From JACMOY01 sp038322575 (GTDB lineage Bacteria > Actinomycetota > Actinomycetes > Actinomycetales > Angustibacteraceae): 34,979 bases of DNA. The notes under the pieces were generated by a model. That model was not told where the DNA came from. It searched no databases and saw only the letters and a list, made by a program, of their open reading frames with translations. Within the stretch, counting starts at the first letter, position 1; the number at the start of each line of letters is the position of its first letter. Position numbers and translations under genes: made by a program. The DNA lies in NCBI GenBank assembly GCA_038322575.1, contig JBBQGB010000034.1, forward strand, positions 1-34,979, read 5' to 3'. Below, piece after piece: positions 1 to 7,314 of the stretch.

Positions 1-1
1 G

Positions 2-88
2 CGGTTCCCTCCCCCGCCCGGTTCCCTCCCCCGCCCGGTTCCCTCCCCCACCCGGTTTCCTCCCCCCGACCGGTTTCCTCCCCCGGAC
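2..88. repeat. Five-unit pyrimidine-rich tandem array
   Basis: Five direct units of the form CGGTTYCCTCCCCC plus 3-4 variable bases: three of 17 bp (starting at 2, 19 and 36) and two of 18 bp (53 and 71). The last unit is also the left end of the 90-bp repeat at 71-160. Two degenerate units precede the second 90-bp copy, at about 2264-2298. The array may continue to the left of the window. Confidence 0.8.
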
Positions 89-160
89 CGGGGACGAATG
101 CCGCGAAACACCCGGGACACACCGGTTCCAGGGAGGAAGGCGGGTGGGGGGAGGAAGGGG
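71..160. repeat. 90-bp repeat, copy A, left of the ABC exporter pair
   Basis: This aligns without gaps to 2281-2370; counting by hand, about 72 of 90 positions match. It begins CGGTTTCCTCCCCC and ends with two purine blocks, GGGAGGAAGG and GGGGGGAGGAAG, which are the inverse complement of the left end. The element can therefore fold into a hairpin with alternative pairings. The core contains CGCGAAACACC (102-112), repeated at 172-182. It could be a MITE- or REP-like dispersed element. No coding capacity is apparent. Confidence 0.75.
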
Positions 161-202
161 TGCGGGAGGATCGCGAAACACCGAGCGACCGGGGGGGCGA
201 GC

Positions 203-1183
203 GTGAGCAGCGCGGCGATCGAGATCAGCGGGCTGACCAAGACGTACCGGCGGCGACGCGGGAAGCGCGCCGAGCGCGCCCTGGACGGGCTGGACCTGCA
301 CGTCGAGCGCGGCGGCGTGCACGGGTTCCTCGGCCCCAACGGCTCGGGCAAGACCACCACGATCCGGATCATGCTGGGCCTGGCCGCCGCGGACGCCGGC
401 GCGCTGCGGGTGCTCGGTCGCGAGGTCCCGCGCGAGCTGCCGGACGTCGTCGGCCACGTCGGCGCGCTGGTCGAGAACCCGCTGTTCCTGCCCGGGCTCA
501 CCGGCCGCACCAGCCTGCGCCTGCTCGCGCGCTCGGTCGGCGTCCCGGCCACCCGGGTCGAGCACGTGCTCGAGCAGGTGCGGCTGAGCGAGCGCGCCGA
601 CGACCGGGTCACGGGGTACTCCCTCGGCATGCGCCAGCGTCTGGGCATCGCCGCCGCCCTGCTCAAGGACCCGCTGCTGCTGATCCTGGACGAGCCCAGC
701 AACGGCCTGGACCCGGCCGGGATGAAGGAGGTGCGTGAGCTGGTGCGTGAGCTCGGCACCGACGGACGCACCGTCTTCCTCAGCTCGCACCTGCTCAGCG
801 AGGTCGAGCAGGTGTGCGACCACGTGTCGATCATGTCGCGCGGTCGGGCGCTGGTGAGCGGCCCGGTCGCCGAGGTGCTGCGGGCCCACACCGGCCGAGG
901 CGTCACGATCGGGGTGGCCGACCCCGCGGCCGCGGCGGCGGTGCTGCGCGCGGCCGGTTTCGACGTCCAGGAGGGGCCGGACCACCGCCTGCACGTCGGG
1001 ACGACGGGGCGCCCGGTGCCCGGCCCGGCCGCGCTGAACCGCCTGCTCGGTGAGCACGGCATCTGGGCGCACGAGCTGACGCCGGTCGCGGCCGACCTCG
1101 AGAGCGCATTCCTCGAGATCACCGCCGGGGGCGAGCTGGGTGCCCCGCTGCCGCCCAGCCACCGAGAGGAAGCGGACGCGTGA
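203..1183 (+). CDS. ABC-2 type exporter, ATP-binding protein
   Basis: ATPase subunit of a drug/antibiotic-type (BcrA/CcmA-like) ABC exporter, acting at the inner face of the membrane; 326 residues. Walker A GPNGSGKTT is at about residues 44-52, the signature YSLGMRQR at about 139-146, Walker B LLILDEP at about 159-165, and the switch histidine in FLSSHLL follows. The C-terminal ~100 residues are variable, as usual for this family. The frame is open from ATG 98, but that extension runs through the repeat and reads as low-complexity Arg/Gly, so GTG 203 is preferred. The gene overlaps the permease by GTGA and is a paralogue of the ATPase at 8451. The substrate is unknown. Confidence 0.9.
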   Translation: MSSAAIEISGLTKTYRRRRGKRAERALDGLDLHVERGGVHGFLGPNGSGKTTTIRIMLGLAAADAGALRVLGREVPRELPDVVGHVGALVENPLFLPGLTGRTSLRLLARSVGVPATRVEHVLEQVRLSERADDRVTGYSLGMRQRLGIAAALLKDPLLLILDEPSNGLDPAGMKEVRELVRELGTDGRTVFLSSHLLSEVEQVCDHVSIMSRGRALVSGPVAEVLRAHTGRGVTIGVADPAAAAAVLRAAGFDVQEGPDHRLHVGTTGRPVPGPAALNRLLGEHGIWAHELTPVAADLESAFLEITAGGELGAPLPPSHREEADA

Positions 1184-2250
1184 GCACGGACGACGTCGGC
1201 GCGGTCGCCGTGTCGGCGCGCCCGCGCGCGGCCACCTCGGCCGGCTCGCTGCTGGGCGCCGAGCTGGCCCGACTCCGGCACCGCCGCCTGGTGCTCGCTC
1301 TGCTGCTGCTCGGCCTGGCCGGCCTCCTGGCCGCCCTCACAGCCGTGTTCCTCACCCACGACCGCGACGTCGCTGCGGCACGGGCGAGCGCGCAGACCCA
1401 GTACGAGCGAACGGTCCGCGACCAGACCACCTTCGCCCAGCAGTGCCGCGCCGACCCCGCCGTCCCCGACGCGCAGCAGGAGACGGTCTGCCCGCCCGCC
1501 AACGACCCGTCACTGACCCCCGAGGTCTTCTTCCGCGACCCGCGGCTGCGCGCCGACCAGGGCCTGCCCGCGATCGCCCTCGGGGTCAGCGTGGCCGGGG
1601 CGCTGCTGATGGGGCTGGTCGCGGCGACCGCAGTCGGGGCCGACTGGTCCAGCCGGGCGATCATCACCCTGCTCACCTGGCAACCGCGCCGGCTGCGCTT
1701 CCTCGCCACCCGGTTCGCGGCGATCGGCGTCCTCGCCGTGCTCGTCGGGGTGGTGGGCCAGTCGCTCGGCCTGGGGCTCGGCCTGCTCACCGTCGCCACC
1801 CGTGGCACCTTCGAGACCGGCCCCGTCCAGGACGGCGGCCCGCCGGCGTTCGGTGCGGGCGGGCACCTCTGGCGTGACCTGCTGCTGCTGCAGGGGCGGG
1901 GTGTGCTCCTGACGGTGCTGGCTGCGGTGATCGCCGCCGCGATCGCGACCATCACCCGCAGCACCGGCGGGTTCCTCGGGGCCGCGCTGGGCTGGTTCGT
2001 CGTCGTCGAGATCGCCGCCCAGGGCGTGCTGGGCAGCGTGTCCCCGGGCCTGACCCGATGGACCCTCACCCAGAACGTCGCCGCCCTGCTCACGCCCGGC
2101 GGCACCACGGTCTTGTCGGCGACGCCGGTCGACGGCGTCGCGACGCCGACCGTCCACCTGTCGAACCTGGACGGCGCGTGGCACCTGGCCGCGCTGGCCC
2201 TGCTCGTCAGCGCACTGGCCGCCCTGCTGCTGCGCCGCCGCGACCTGTAG
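1180..2250 (+). CDS. ABC-2 type exporter, membrane permease
   Basis: Membrane partner of the preceding ATPase; 356 residues. A hydrophilic N-terminus of about 40 residues precedes a first membrane helix (ALLLLGLAGLLAALTAVFL). A long, probably external loop with two cysteines and many charged residues (about 65-125) follows, then about five more hydrophobic stretches and a C-terminal LLLRRRDL anchor. The layout fits the ABC-2 permease family with an enlarged first loop. GTG 1180 overlaps the ATPase stop (GTGA), so the two are translationally coupled. The pair sits between two copies of the same 90-bp repeat. The substrate cannot be read from the sequence. Confidence 0.85.
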   Translation: MSTDDVGAVAVSARPRAATSAGSLLGAELARLRHRRLVLALLLLGLAGLLAALTAVFLTHDRDVAAARASAQTQYERTVRDQTTFAQQCRADPAVPDAQQETVCPPANDPSLTPEVFFRDPRLRADQGLPAIALGVSVAGALLMGLVAATAVGADWSSRAIITLLTWQPRRLRFLATRFAAIGVLAVLVGVVGQSLGLGLGLLTVATRGTFETGPVQDGGPPAFGAGGHLWRDLLLLQGRGVLLTVLAAVIAAAIATITRSTGGFLGAALGWFVVVEIAAQGVLGSVSPGLTRWTLTQNVAALLTPGGTTVLSATPVDGVATPTVHLSNLDGAWHLAALALLVSALAALLLRRRDL

Positions 2251-2280
2251 CCGGTCGACGTCCGCGTTCCTCCCCCACCC

Positions 2281-2370
2281 CGGTTTCCTCCCTCCAGCCG
2301 GGGACCAATGCCGCAGAACTCCCGCGTCACGCCGGTCGTGGGGAGGAAAGCGGTTGGGGGGAGGAAGGGT
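2281..2370. repeat. 90-bp repeat, copy B, right of the ABC exporter pair
   Basis: Gap-free partner of 71-160 (about 80% identity by hand count), in the same orientation. The pyrimidine left end and purine right end (GGGAGGAAAG, GGGGGGAGGAAG) are the best conserved parts; the centre around 2331-2340 is the least conserved. It starts 30 bp after the permease stop, and its last base is the first base of the stop codon of the small minus-strand frame 2370-2525. Confidence 0.75.
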
Positions 2371-2525
2371 CAGGCGGGGGTGGCGGGCACCAGGCCGAGG
2401 GCCAGGTCGATCTCGGCCAGCGTGAGCGGCCGGTCGTGCGACGTCGCCGCGACGACGAGCTCGCCGACGAGGCTGATCTCGTCCTCGAGGTCGACGTCGC
2501 GCAGCAGGTGCTCGGCGTCCGTCAC
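2370..2525 (-). CDS. Small acidic helical protein, unrecognised
   Basis: A 51-residue frame from GTG 2525. The peptide is acidic and looks alpha-helical (EHLLRDVDLEDEISLVGELV, then RPLTLAEIDLALGL), quite unlike the Arg/Ala/Pro shadow peptides of this GC content. The frame stays open further upstream (to an ATG at 2795), but the residues there look like a shadow and overlap the plus-strand frame 2650-2835. No clear Shine-Dalgarno sequence precedes the GTG. It may be a small regulatory or partner protein; the function is unknown and the start uncertain. Confidence 0.45.
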   Translation of the reverse strand: MTDAEHLLRDVDLEDEISLVGELVVAATSHDRPLTLAEIDLALGLVPATPA

Positions 2526-2649
2526 CTCGAACGCTGCCTGGCTCGCATCCCTCCACGGTACGGCGCCCGCACCCGCCGGGGCCACGAATTCGCCCAACTG
2601 GTGGGGGACTCGCTCGCCACGAGCGGCCCGCAACCCCCATGATGTGCCG

Positions 2650-2835
2650 GTGGAGACCCGCACCCGCGTCACCGAGCAGCCGGCACCAGCGGCCCGCCCG
2701 GACGAGCACCTGGTCACCGCCTTGTGGCGCGGCTCCTTCCTCCACGCCACCTGCGCGGTGTGCGCGTGGGACGGGCCCGGACGACGCGCCACCACCAGCG
2801 CCGACCGCGACGCCGCGGGGCACCTGCGCGGCTGA
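2650..2835 (+). CDS. Small Cys-x-x-Cys protein, possible zinc ribbon
   Basis: A 61-residue frame from GTG 2650 (GTG 2644 is an alternative). It contains ATCAVCAWDGPGRR followed by a helix-like segment ending AAGHLRG. A CxxC-W-x-GP motif followed by an Asp/Ala-rich helix and a late His is reminiscent of small zinc-binding proteins of actinobacteria, but no family is assigned. No ribosome site is evident. It ends 5 bp before the convergent metallophosphoesterase. The non-random composition and Cys pair are the reasons for calling it. Confidence 0.4.
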   Translation: METRTRVTEQPAPAARPDEHLVTALWRGSFLHATCAVCAWDGPGRRATTSADRDAAGHLRG

Positions 2836-2840
2836 CGGCG

Positions 2841-4337
2841 CTACGGGGACGTCGGCCCGGCGCCTGACGGGGACGCGGTCGGGGTCGGCGTCGGCGTCGG
2901 CGCGCTGTCCTGCTGGGCCGGCACGACCGTGCGGTCGATGCTCACCGACGTCAGCCCCAGCCCCCCGACCGTCACGTCGTCGTAGGCGAGCAGGCGCCCG
3001 GCGTCCGGGCCGGTGCGCCGCAGGTACAGCAGCGTGGCCTCCAGCGGCACCGGCTGGCCGTCGGTCAGCGACTGCAGCCCGTTGGCCGTGAGTCCCGCGC
3101 CGCCGGTGCTGCCCTCGATCATCAGCCGGGTGCCGGCGTCCACACCCACCCGCCGCTCGTGCAGGTGGCCAGCCAGCACCAGCGGCACCGTGCCGCGCAG
3201 CGCGTCCAGCCGGGTCGGGTCGTGCACCACCGCGAGCTGCACCCCGGCGCCCGGGTGGGCGTCGTCGTACGCCCGGATGACGTCGGCGAGGCGCTGCACC
3301 GAGGCGGCCACGACGTCCTTGGCGACGGCGTCGGCGGCACCCTCGGACGCGGTGTCGCGCGGGTCGGCCACCCCGGCGATCCGCAGCCCCGCGACCGTGA
3401 CCACCTGCCCGTCCAGGACGACGGCCCCGCGCTGGCGCCCGACGGCGGCCGCGAGCGCGGCCGAGTCGTGGTTGCCCCGGACGAACACGTACGGCACACC
3501 CAGGCTGCCGACCCGCCCGACGAAGGCCTGCTCGGCCGTCGTCCCCCAGGTGCTGAGGTCGCCCGAGTCCACGACGGCGTCCACCTTGAACTGGCGCACC
3601 AGCCGGTCGGTGAGGTCGTAGCCGAGCGGGTTGAGGTGGATGTCGCTGATGTGCAGCACGGTGACGACGTCGGTCTCGGTGCCGGGGTCGAAGACCGGCA
3701 GCCGGTCCCCGAGCGCGTACAGCGTGGTGACCGACTGGACGAAGTCGGCCAGCCCGGACCGGTAGCTCTCGAGCCGCTGCGCCAGCGTCTGGGTGCGGCG
3801 CTGGACGTACGGCGCGCTGCTGAGCAGGCCGGTGAACCTCGGCTGGGCCAGGGCGCTGCCGTCGAACGTGAGGGCGGTGGCGGCGGCGAGCACCGCGGCC
3901 GCGCCGAACGCGATGCCGGTGCCGGCCGCGACACCGCGCCAGCCGCGGGTGGCCAGGCCGACGAGCACCGCCGCGCCGATAGCGCCCGCGGCGACAGCCC
4001 CCGCCAGAGCCCGCAGCGCAGCGGCGCGCAGGGTGTCGGGCGCCGCCGCCTGCAGGCTGGTGAGGGCGGCGGGGCTCGAGACGAGCGCGCGCGCCTGGTC
4101 GATGTCGACCGATCGGATCGAGGCCTGCACCTGCACCGGGGTGCGGTGGGTGTCGAACCGGACGGCGCCGACCGGGGGCAGGTCGACGGCGACCCCGGGG
4201 CGCAGGCTCGGCCGGATCCGGACGTCGACCGACAGCGGGCCGATGCTGGTGTGCGCGGCGGGCGCGATCATCGCGCCGGCCACGGCGCCGCCGAGCCCGA
4301 GCAGCACCAGGGCGAGCAGCCGCAGCCGGTGCAGCAC
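2841..4337 (-). CDS. Membrane-anchored calcineurin-like metallophosphoesterase
   Basis: Predicted dinuclear-metal phosphoesterase of 498 residues. An N-terminal membrane helix (about residues 5-25) is followed by an external stretch and two more hydrophobic helices (about 105-130 and 137-157). The catalytic domain shows HISDIHL (about 229-235), DSGDLS (257-262), RGNHDS (287-292), then VVHDP and AGHLHERR, giving the usual Asp/His/Asn ligands. The tail is a Pro/Thr repeat (PTPTPTPTASPS). GTG 4337 is chosen because GGGAGA lies just upstream; the longer frame to 4391 lacks this. The substrate is unknown; related actinobacterial proteins are membrane phosphoesterases of undefined role. Confidence 0.88.
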   Translation of the reverse strand: MLHRLRLLALVLLGLGGAVAGAMIAPAAHTSIGPLSVDVRIRPSLRPGVAVDLPPVGAVRFDTHRTPVQVQASIRSVDIDQARALVSSPAALTSLQAAAPDTLRAAALRALAGAVAAGAIGAAVLVGLATRGWRGVAAGTGIAFGAAAVLAAATALTFDGSALAQPRFTGLLSSAPYVQRRTQTLAQRLESYRSGLADFVQSVTTLYALGDRLPVFDPGTETDVVTVLHISDIHLNPLGYDLTDRLVRQFKVDAVVDSGDLSTWGTTAEQAFVGRVGSLGVPYVFVRGNHDSAALAAAVGRQRGAVVLDGQVVTVAGLRIAGVADPRDTASEGAADAVAKDVVAASVQRLADVIRAYDDAHPGAGVQLAVVHDPTRLDALRGTVPLVLAGHLHERRVGVDAGTRLMIEGSTGGAGLTANGLQSLTDGQPVPLEATLLYLRRTGPDAGRLLAYDDVTVGGLGLTSVSIDRTVVPAQQDSAPTPTPTPTASPSGAGPTSP

Positions 4338-4400
4338 GCAGTCTCCCTGATGGGTGGGGTGTGGGGTGGCGTCGGGCTGGGAGCGCCTCACGGCGCGCGG

Positions 4401-4465
4401 CCGCTCGAAGCGGCTCCATGTGGGACCCGGGGCTACCGCAGCCCGACGCCTGCTCCCGAGGGAGC
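4401..4465 (-). other. Three short hairpins between two minus-strand genes
   Basis: The 140-bp spacer between the gene ending at 4479 and the phosphoesterase start at 4337 holds CCGCT-CGA-AGCGG (4401-4413), GGGCT-ACCGC-AGCCC (4430-4444) and GCTCCC-GA-GGGAGC (4452-4465). The last, 14 bp past the upstream stop, could terminate that operon. The other two could be leader structure. There is no T tract and no recognised riboswitch consensus. Confidence 0.4.
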
Positions 4466-4478
4466 CAGACCCAGTGTC

Positions 4479-5117
4479 TCAGGTCAGGTCGTGCGCGCGC
4501 CAGGCGCGTGCCGCGTTCTCCAGGTCGTCAGCCGTCTGCAGCAGCGACGCGGCGCGCCGGGTCGAGGTGGTGGCGGCGGCCGGGTCGGGCTCGTCGTCCG
4601 CGCGCAGCGCCCGACCGGCGGCCACGACCCGGCAGAACGCACCGGCCCGCTCGAGCGCGACGGCGAGGTCACCGGTGTAGACGCCGGTGAGCACGGCGTC
4701 GGCGAGGTCACGCACCTGCTCCGGGCCCGGCGGCTGCGCGACGCCGGCGATCACGTGGGGCACCTGCGCGAGGGCGAACCCGGCCGCGTAGTCGCGTGCC
4801 GCCCCCACCGCGTCGCGGCGCACCCACTCGCGCACGACGTACAACCGCCACAGGGCGCCGGGCAGCGAGCGCGCCGGGCGGCCGGCCCACAGGTCGGCGA
4901 TGGTGTCCAGGCCGTGCTCGTCGACCAGCCGGACCAGCCGGGCCGTCACCTCGGGGTCGGCCGCGCGGCGTCCGGCGTCCACGATCGCGGCGGCGCTCGC
5001 GTGCGCCGCCTCGGCGAGGGCGGCGGGGTCCTGGCCGCCGCCGAACGTGTCGAGGGCGTTCGGCCCCAGCAGCGCCGGACGCCGGGGGCGCGGGCCCTGC
5101 CCGGATTCGCGGCTCAC
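4479..5117 (-). CDS. Conserved-looking helical protein coupled to the histidine kinase
   Basis: A 212-residue soluble protein of no family I can name. It appears mainly alpha-helical, with no signal peptide or membrane helix. Notable segments are LDTIADLWAGRPARSLPGAL, LWRLYVVREWVRRD, HVIAGVAQPPGPEQVRDL, and a central DLAVALERAGAFCRVVAAGRAL, ending ADDLENAARAWRAHDL. GTG 5117 begins 4 bp after the kinase stop codon with GAGGA about 7 bases before it, so it is the third gene of the regulator-kinase operon. It could be an accessory or output protein of that system; this is inference from position. Confidence 0.75.
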   Translation of the reverse strand: MSRESGQGPRPRRPALLGPNALDTFGGGQDPAALAEAAHASAAAIVDAGRRAADPEVTARLVRLVDEHGLDTIADLWAGRPARSLPGALWRLYVVREWVRRDAVGAARDYAAGFALAQVPHVIAGVAQPPGPEQVRDLADAVLTGVYTGDLAVALERAGAFCRVVAAGRALRADDEPDPAAATTSTRRAASLLQTADDLENAARAWRAHDLT

Positions 5118-5121
5118 CGCT

Positions 5122-6450
5122 TCATCCTCGCACCGCGGGCAGCGCGACGACGGCTCGAAGTCCGCCCGCGGGCGCGGTGTCCAGCCGGATCGACCCCCCG
5201 TGCGCGACCACGACGTCGCGGGCGATGGCCAGGCCCAGGCCGCTACCGCCGGCGTCGCGCCCACGCGCCTCGTCCAGCCGGGTGAAGCGCTCGAAGACCC
5301 GCGCCCGGTCGGCCTCGGCGATGCCGGGCCCGTCGTCGTCCACGGTCAGCTCGACCTCGCCGGCCACCTCGCGGACGCCGACGACCACCTGCCCGCGCGC
5401 GTGCCGCACCGCATTGTCGACCAGGTTCGCGACGACCCGCGCCAGCGCGGTGGCGTCGCCGCTGACGACGTGCGCTCCGTCGGTGCGCAGGACCACTGCA
5501 CCCTCGTGGCGGCCCACCACCTGGGCCGCCACCTGCGTCAGGTCCACGTGCGTGCGGACGGCGGGCGGGCCGGCGTCCGTGCGGGCCAGCAGCAGCAGGT
5601 CGTCGACGAGGCGGGCGAGCCGCTCGACGTCGGTCAGGACGTCGACGGCGGTCTCGGGCCAGTCGGCGCCCACCGGGTGGGCGAGCACGACCTCGAGCTG
5701 GGTGCGGGCCGAGGCCAGCGGTGAGCGCAGCTCGTGCGCGGCGTCCGCGACGAACGCCCGCTGCCGGGTGGTCGAGGCCTCGAGCCGGTCGAGCATGTCG
5801 TTCAGCGTGGTGGCCAGCCGGTGCAGCTCGTCCTGCGCCGCCGGCACCGGCAACCGCCCGCCGGCCACCGTCTCGCTGATCTCGGCCGCGCCGCGACGCA
5901 GCTGGGCCACCGGCCGCAGCACCAGCCCGACGAGCACCCACGCGAGGGCGGCCACGACCGCCAGCAGCAGCGGGACGCCGACGAGCAGTCCGCGGCGCAC
6001 CACCCGCGTGCTGTCGTCGACCTGCGCGAGCGGCGAGGCCACGAGCACGGTCAGCGGGTCGGCCGACGTCCCGGCCGGTGCGCCGATGACGCGCAGCGTG
6101 CCGTCCTGGGCGAGGTAGGCGCCCGCGAGGTCGCGGGTCGCGCCGGACCGCACCGCCTGCACACCGGCCGGGTCGAGCAGCGGGACGAGCCGGTCGGCGC
6201 CCGGTGAGGCGGCCCGCACCCGGCGGTCGCCGTCGACGACCTGCACCAGGGTGCTGCCGGCGGGCAGGGTGGCGGGCAGCCGGTCGTCAGCGACGAGCAC
6301 GGCGACGTCGCGGGCCCGGGCGCGGGCGGCGTCGTCCAGTCCGCCGAGCAGTGCGGCCCGCAGCGCGAGCACCAGCAGCAGCGCTCCGGCGAGCAGCCCG
6401 ACCGCGACCACCGCGGTGGCGACGACGGTCAGCCGCGCCCGCAGCCCCAT
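5122..6450 (-). CDS. Sensor histidine kinase
   Basis: Membrane sensor kinase of 442 residues that would phosphorylate the adjacent OmpR-type regulator. The first membrane helix is at about 8-32, followed by an external sensor region of about 120 residues and a second helix at about 155-178. A HAMP linker comes next, then the HisKA box DAAHELRSPLA with the phosphorylated His at 239. The ATPase domain has the N box NLVDNAVRHA (342-351), G1 DDDGPGI (371-377), the F box FERFTR and G2 GGSGLGLAI (401-409). All canonical catalytic residues are visible. ATG 6450 lies 2 bp after the regulator stop. The sensor region shows no domain I recognise; envelope stress is a guess from the divergent exporter. 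Confidence 0.93.
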   Translation of the reverse strand: MGLRARLTVVATAVVAVGLLAGALLLVLALRAALLGGLDDAARARARDVAVLVADDRLPATLPAGSTLVQVVDGDRRVRAASPGADRLVPLLDPAGVQAVRSGATRDLAGAYLAQDGTLRVIGAPAGTSADPLTVLVASPLAQVDDSTRVVRRGLLVGVPLLLAVVAALAWVLVGLVLRPVAQLRRGAAEISETVAGGRLPVPAAQDELHRLATTLNDMLDRLEASTTRQRAFVADAAHELRSPLASARTQLEVVLAHPVGADWPETAVDVLTDVERLARLVDDLLLLARTDAGPPAVRTHVDLTQVAAQVVGRHEGAVVLRTDGAHVVSGDATALARVVANLVDNAVRHARGQVVVGVREVAGEVELTVDDDGPGIAEADRARVFERFTRLDEARGRDAGGSGLGLAIARDVVVAHGGSIRLDTAPAGGLRAVVALPAVRG

Positions 6451-6452
6451 GC

Positions 6453-7130
6453 TCAGCGCCCGCTCGAGAGCCGGTAGCCGACGCCCCGGACGGTCTCGAG
6501 CGAGCGCCGGTCGAACGGGGCGTCGATCTTGCGCCGCAGGTAGCCGACGTAGACCTCGACGACGTTCGGGTCGGCGTCGCCCTCCCAGACGTGCTCGATC
6601 AGCGAGGTCTTGGTGACCACCTCGTCGGCGTGCCGCATCAGGTGCTCGAGCAGGGCGTGCTCGCGCGGCGTCAGCGCGATCTCGACGTCCGCGCGGGTCA
6701 CCCGCCGGGTGGCGGGGTCGAGCGCGAGGTCACCCGCCCGCACGACGGTGGGACGGTTGGCCGGCCCTCGGCGCACGAGGGCGCGCAGCCGGGCCAGCAG
6801 GACGACGTACGAGAACGGCTTGGTGAGGTAGTCGTCGGCGCCGAGGTCGAGGCCGTCGGCCTGGTCGTGCTCGCCGTCCTTGGCCGAGAGCATCAGGACG
6901 GGGACGCCGATGCCGTCCGCCCGCAGCGCCTGCACGACGCGGTAGCCGGACAGCCCCGGCAGCATCACGTCGAGCAGCACGACGTCGTAGGACCCCTCGC
7001 GCGCCTGGTGCAGCCCGTCGACGCCGTCGTGGGCGAGGTCGACGGCGAAGCCCTCGGCCCGCAGCCCGCGCTGCAGCGCGCGGGCCAGCCGCACCTCGTC
7101 CTCGACCACCAGCACCCGCACGCCGTCCAC
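6453..7130 (-). CDS. OmpR/PhoB-family response regulator
   Basis: DNA-binding response regulator of 225 residues, the normal family length. The receiver domain has acidic residues E10/D11, phosphoacceptor D54 in VVLLDVMLPG, S82 and K104 in YLTKPFS. The C-terminal winged helix ends DRRSLETVRGVGYRLSS, the typical OmpR recognition wing. GTG 7130 is preferred (GTG 7121 is possible). The frame stays open to ATG 7292, but the extension only translates the three 42-bp-spaced palindromes into a repetitive peptide. It is first in an operon with the kinase and the 212-residue protein, and divergent from the LolA-like/ABC module it probably controls. Confidence 0.93.
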   Translation of the reverse strand: MDGVRVLVVEDEVRLARALQRGLRAEGFAVDLAHDGVDGLHQAREGSYDVVLLDVMLPGLSGYRVVQALRADGIGVPVLMLSAKDGEHDQADGLDLGADDYLTKPFSYVVLLARLRALVRRGPANRPTVVRAGDLALDPATRRVTRADVEIALTPREHALLEHLMRHADEVVTKTSLIEHVWEGDADPNVVEVYVGYLRRKIDAPFDRRSLETVRGVGYRLSSGR

Positions 7131-7156
7131 TGTGCCCCACGCCCCGCCCCGTTCTC

Positions 7157-7263
7157 GCACTTGCTGCACCAAGTGACGCGGCCCCTGTGGCCCGAGCGGC
7201 ACTTGCTTCACTACGTGCCGCGTCTCGCGGCGGGCTGGCGGCACTTGCCTCACAAAGTGCGGG
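7157..7263. promoter_or_regulatory. Three semi-palindromes at exact 42-bp spacing
   Basis: Copies at 7157-7179, 7199-7221 and 7241-7263 share the pattern GCACTTGC-N2-CAC-N-A-N-GTG; 16 of 23 positions are invariant. Copy 1 has perfect CACTTG/CAAGTG arms and copy 3 perfect GCACTT/AAGTGC arms. The starts are exactly 42 bp apart, close to four turns of B-DNA, so all three face the same side of the helix. They lie in the divergent spacer between the regulator operon and the LolA-like gene. Confidence 0.7.
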
Positions 7264-7314
7264 GTTCGGACGGCGGGTGTGGGGTGTGTCACGGCAGGGC
7301 CAGAGGACGGCGGC

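Noticed and set aside
98..202. N-terminal extension of the first ATPase from ATG 98
   Set aside because: It translates the 90-bp repeat and gives a basic Gly/Arg peptide. The ABC domain starts right after GTG 203.
1510..4419. Very long minus-strand open frame (about 970 codons)
   Set aside because: It is antisense to the exporter permease and out of frame with the phosphoesterase. Arg/Ala/Pro-rich low-complexity translation without any motif is a GC-content shadow.
4397..4478. Riboswitch (cobalamin, c-di-AMP, SAH or glycine type)
   Set aside because: Stems are present, but none of the conserved sequence motifs of those classes could be matched by eye on either strand.
7157..7263. CRISPR array
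   Set aside because: There are only three imperfect 23-bp copies with 19-bp spacers and no cas genes. The copies are internally palindromic and lie in a promoter spacer.
7131..7292. N-terminal extension of the response regulator
   Set aside because: It only translates the three 42-bp-spaced palindromes into a repeated peptide; OmpR-type regulators start at the VRVLVVEDE strand.
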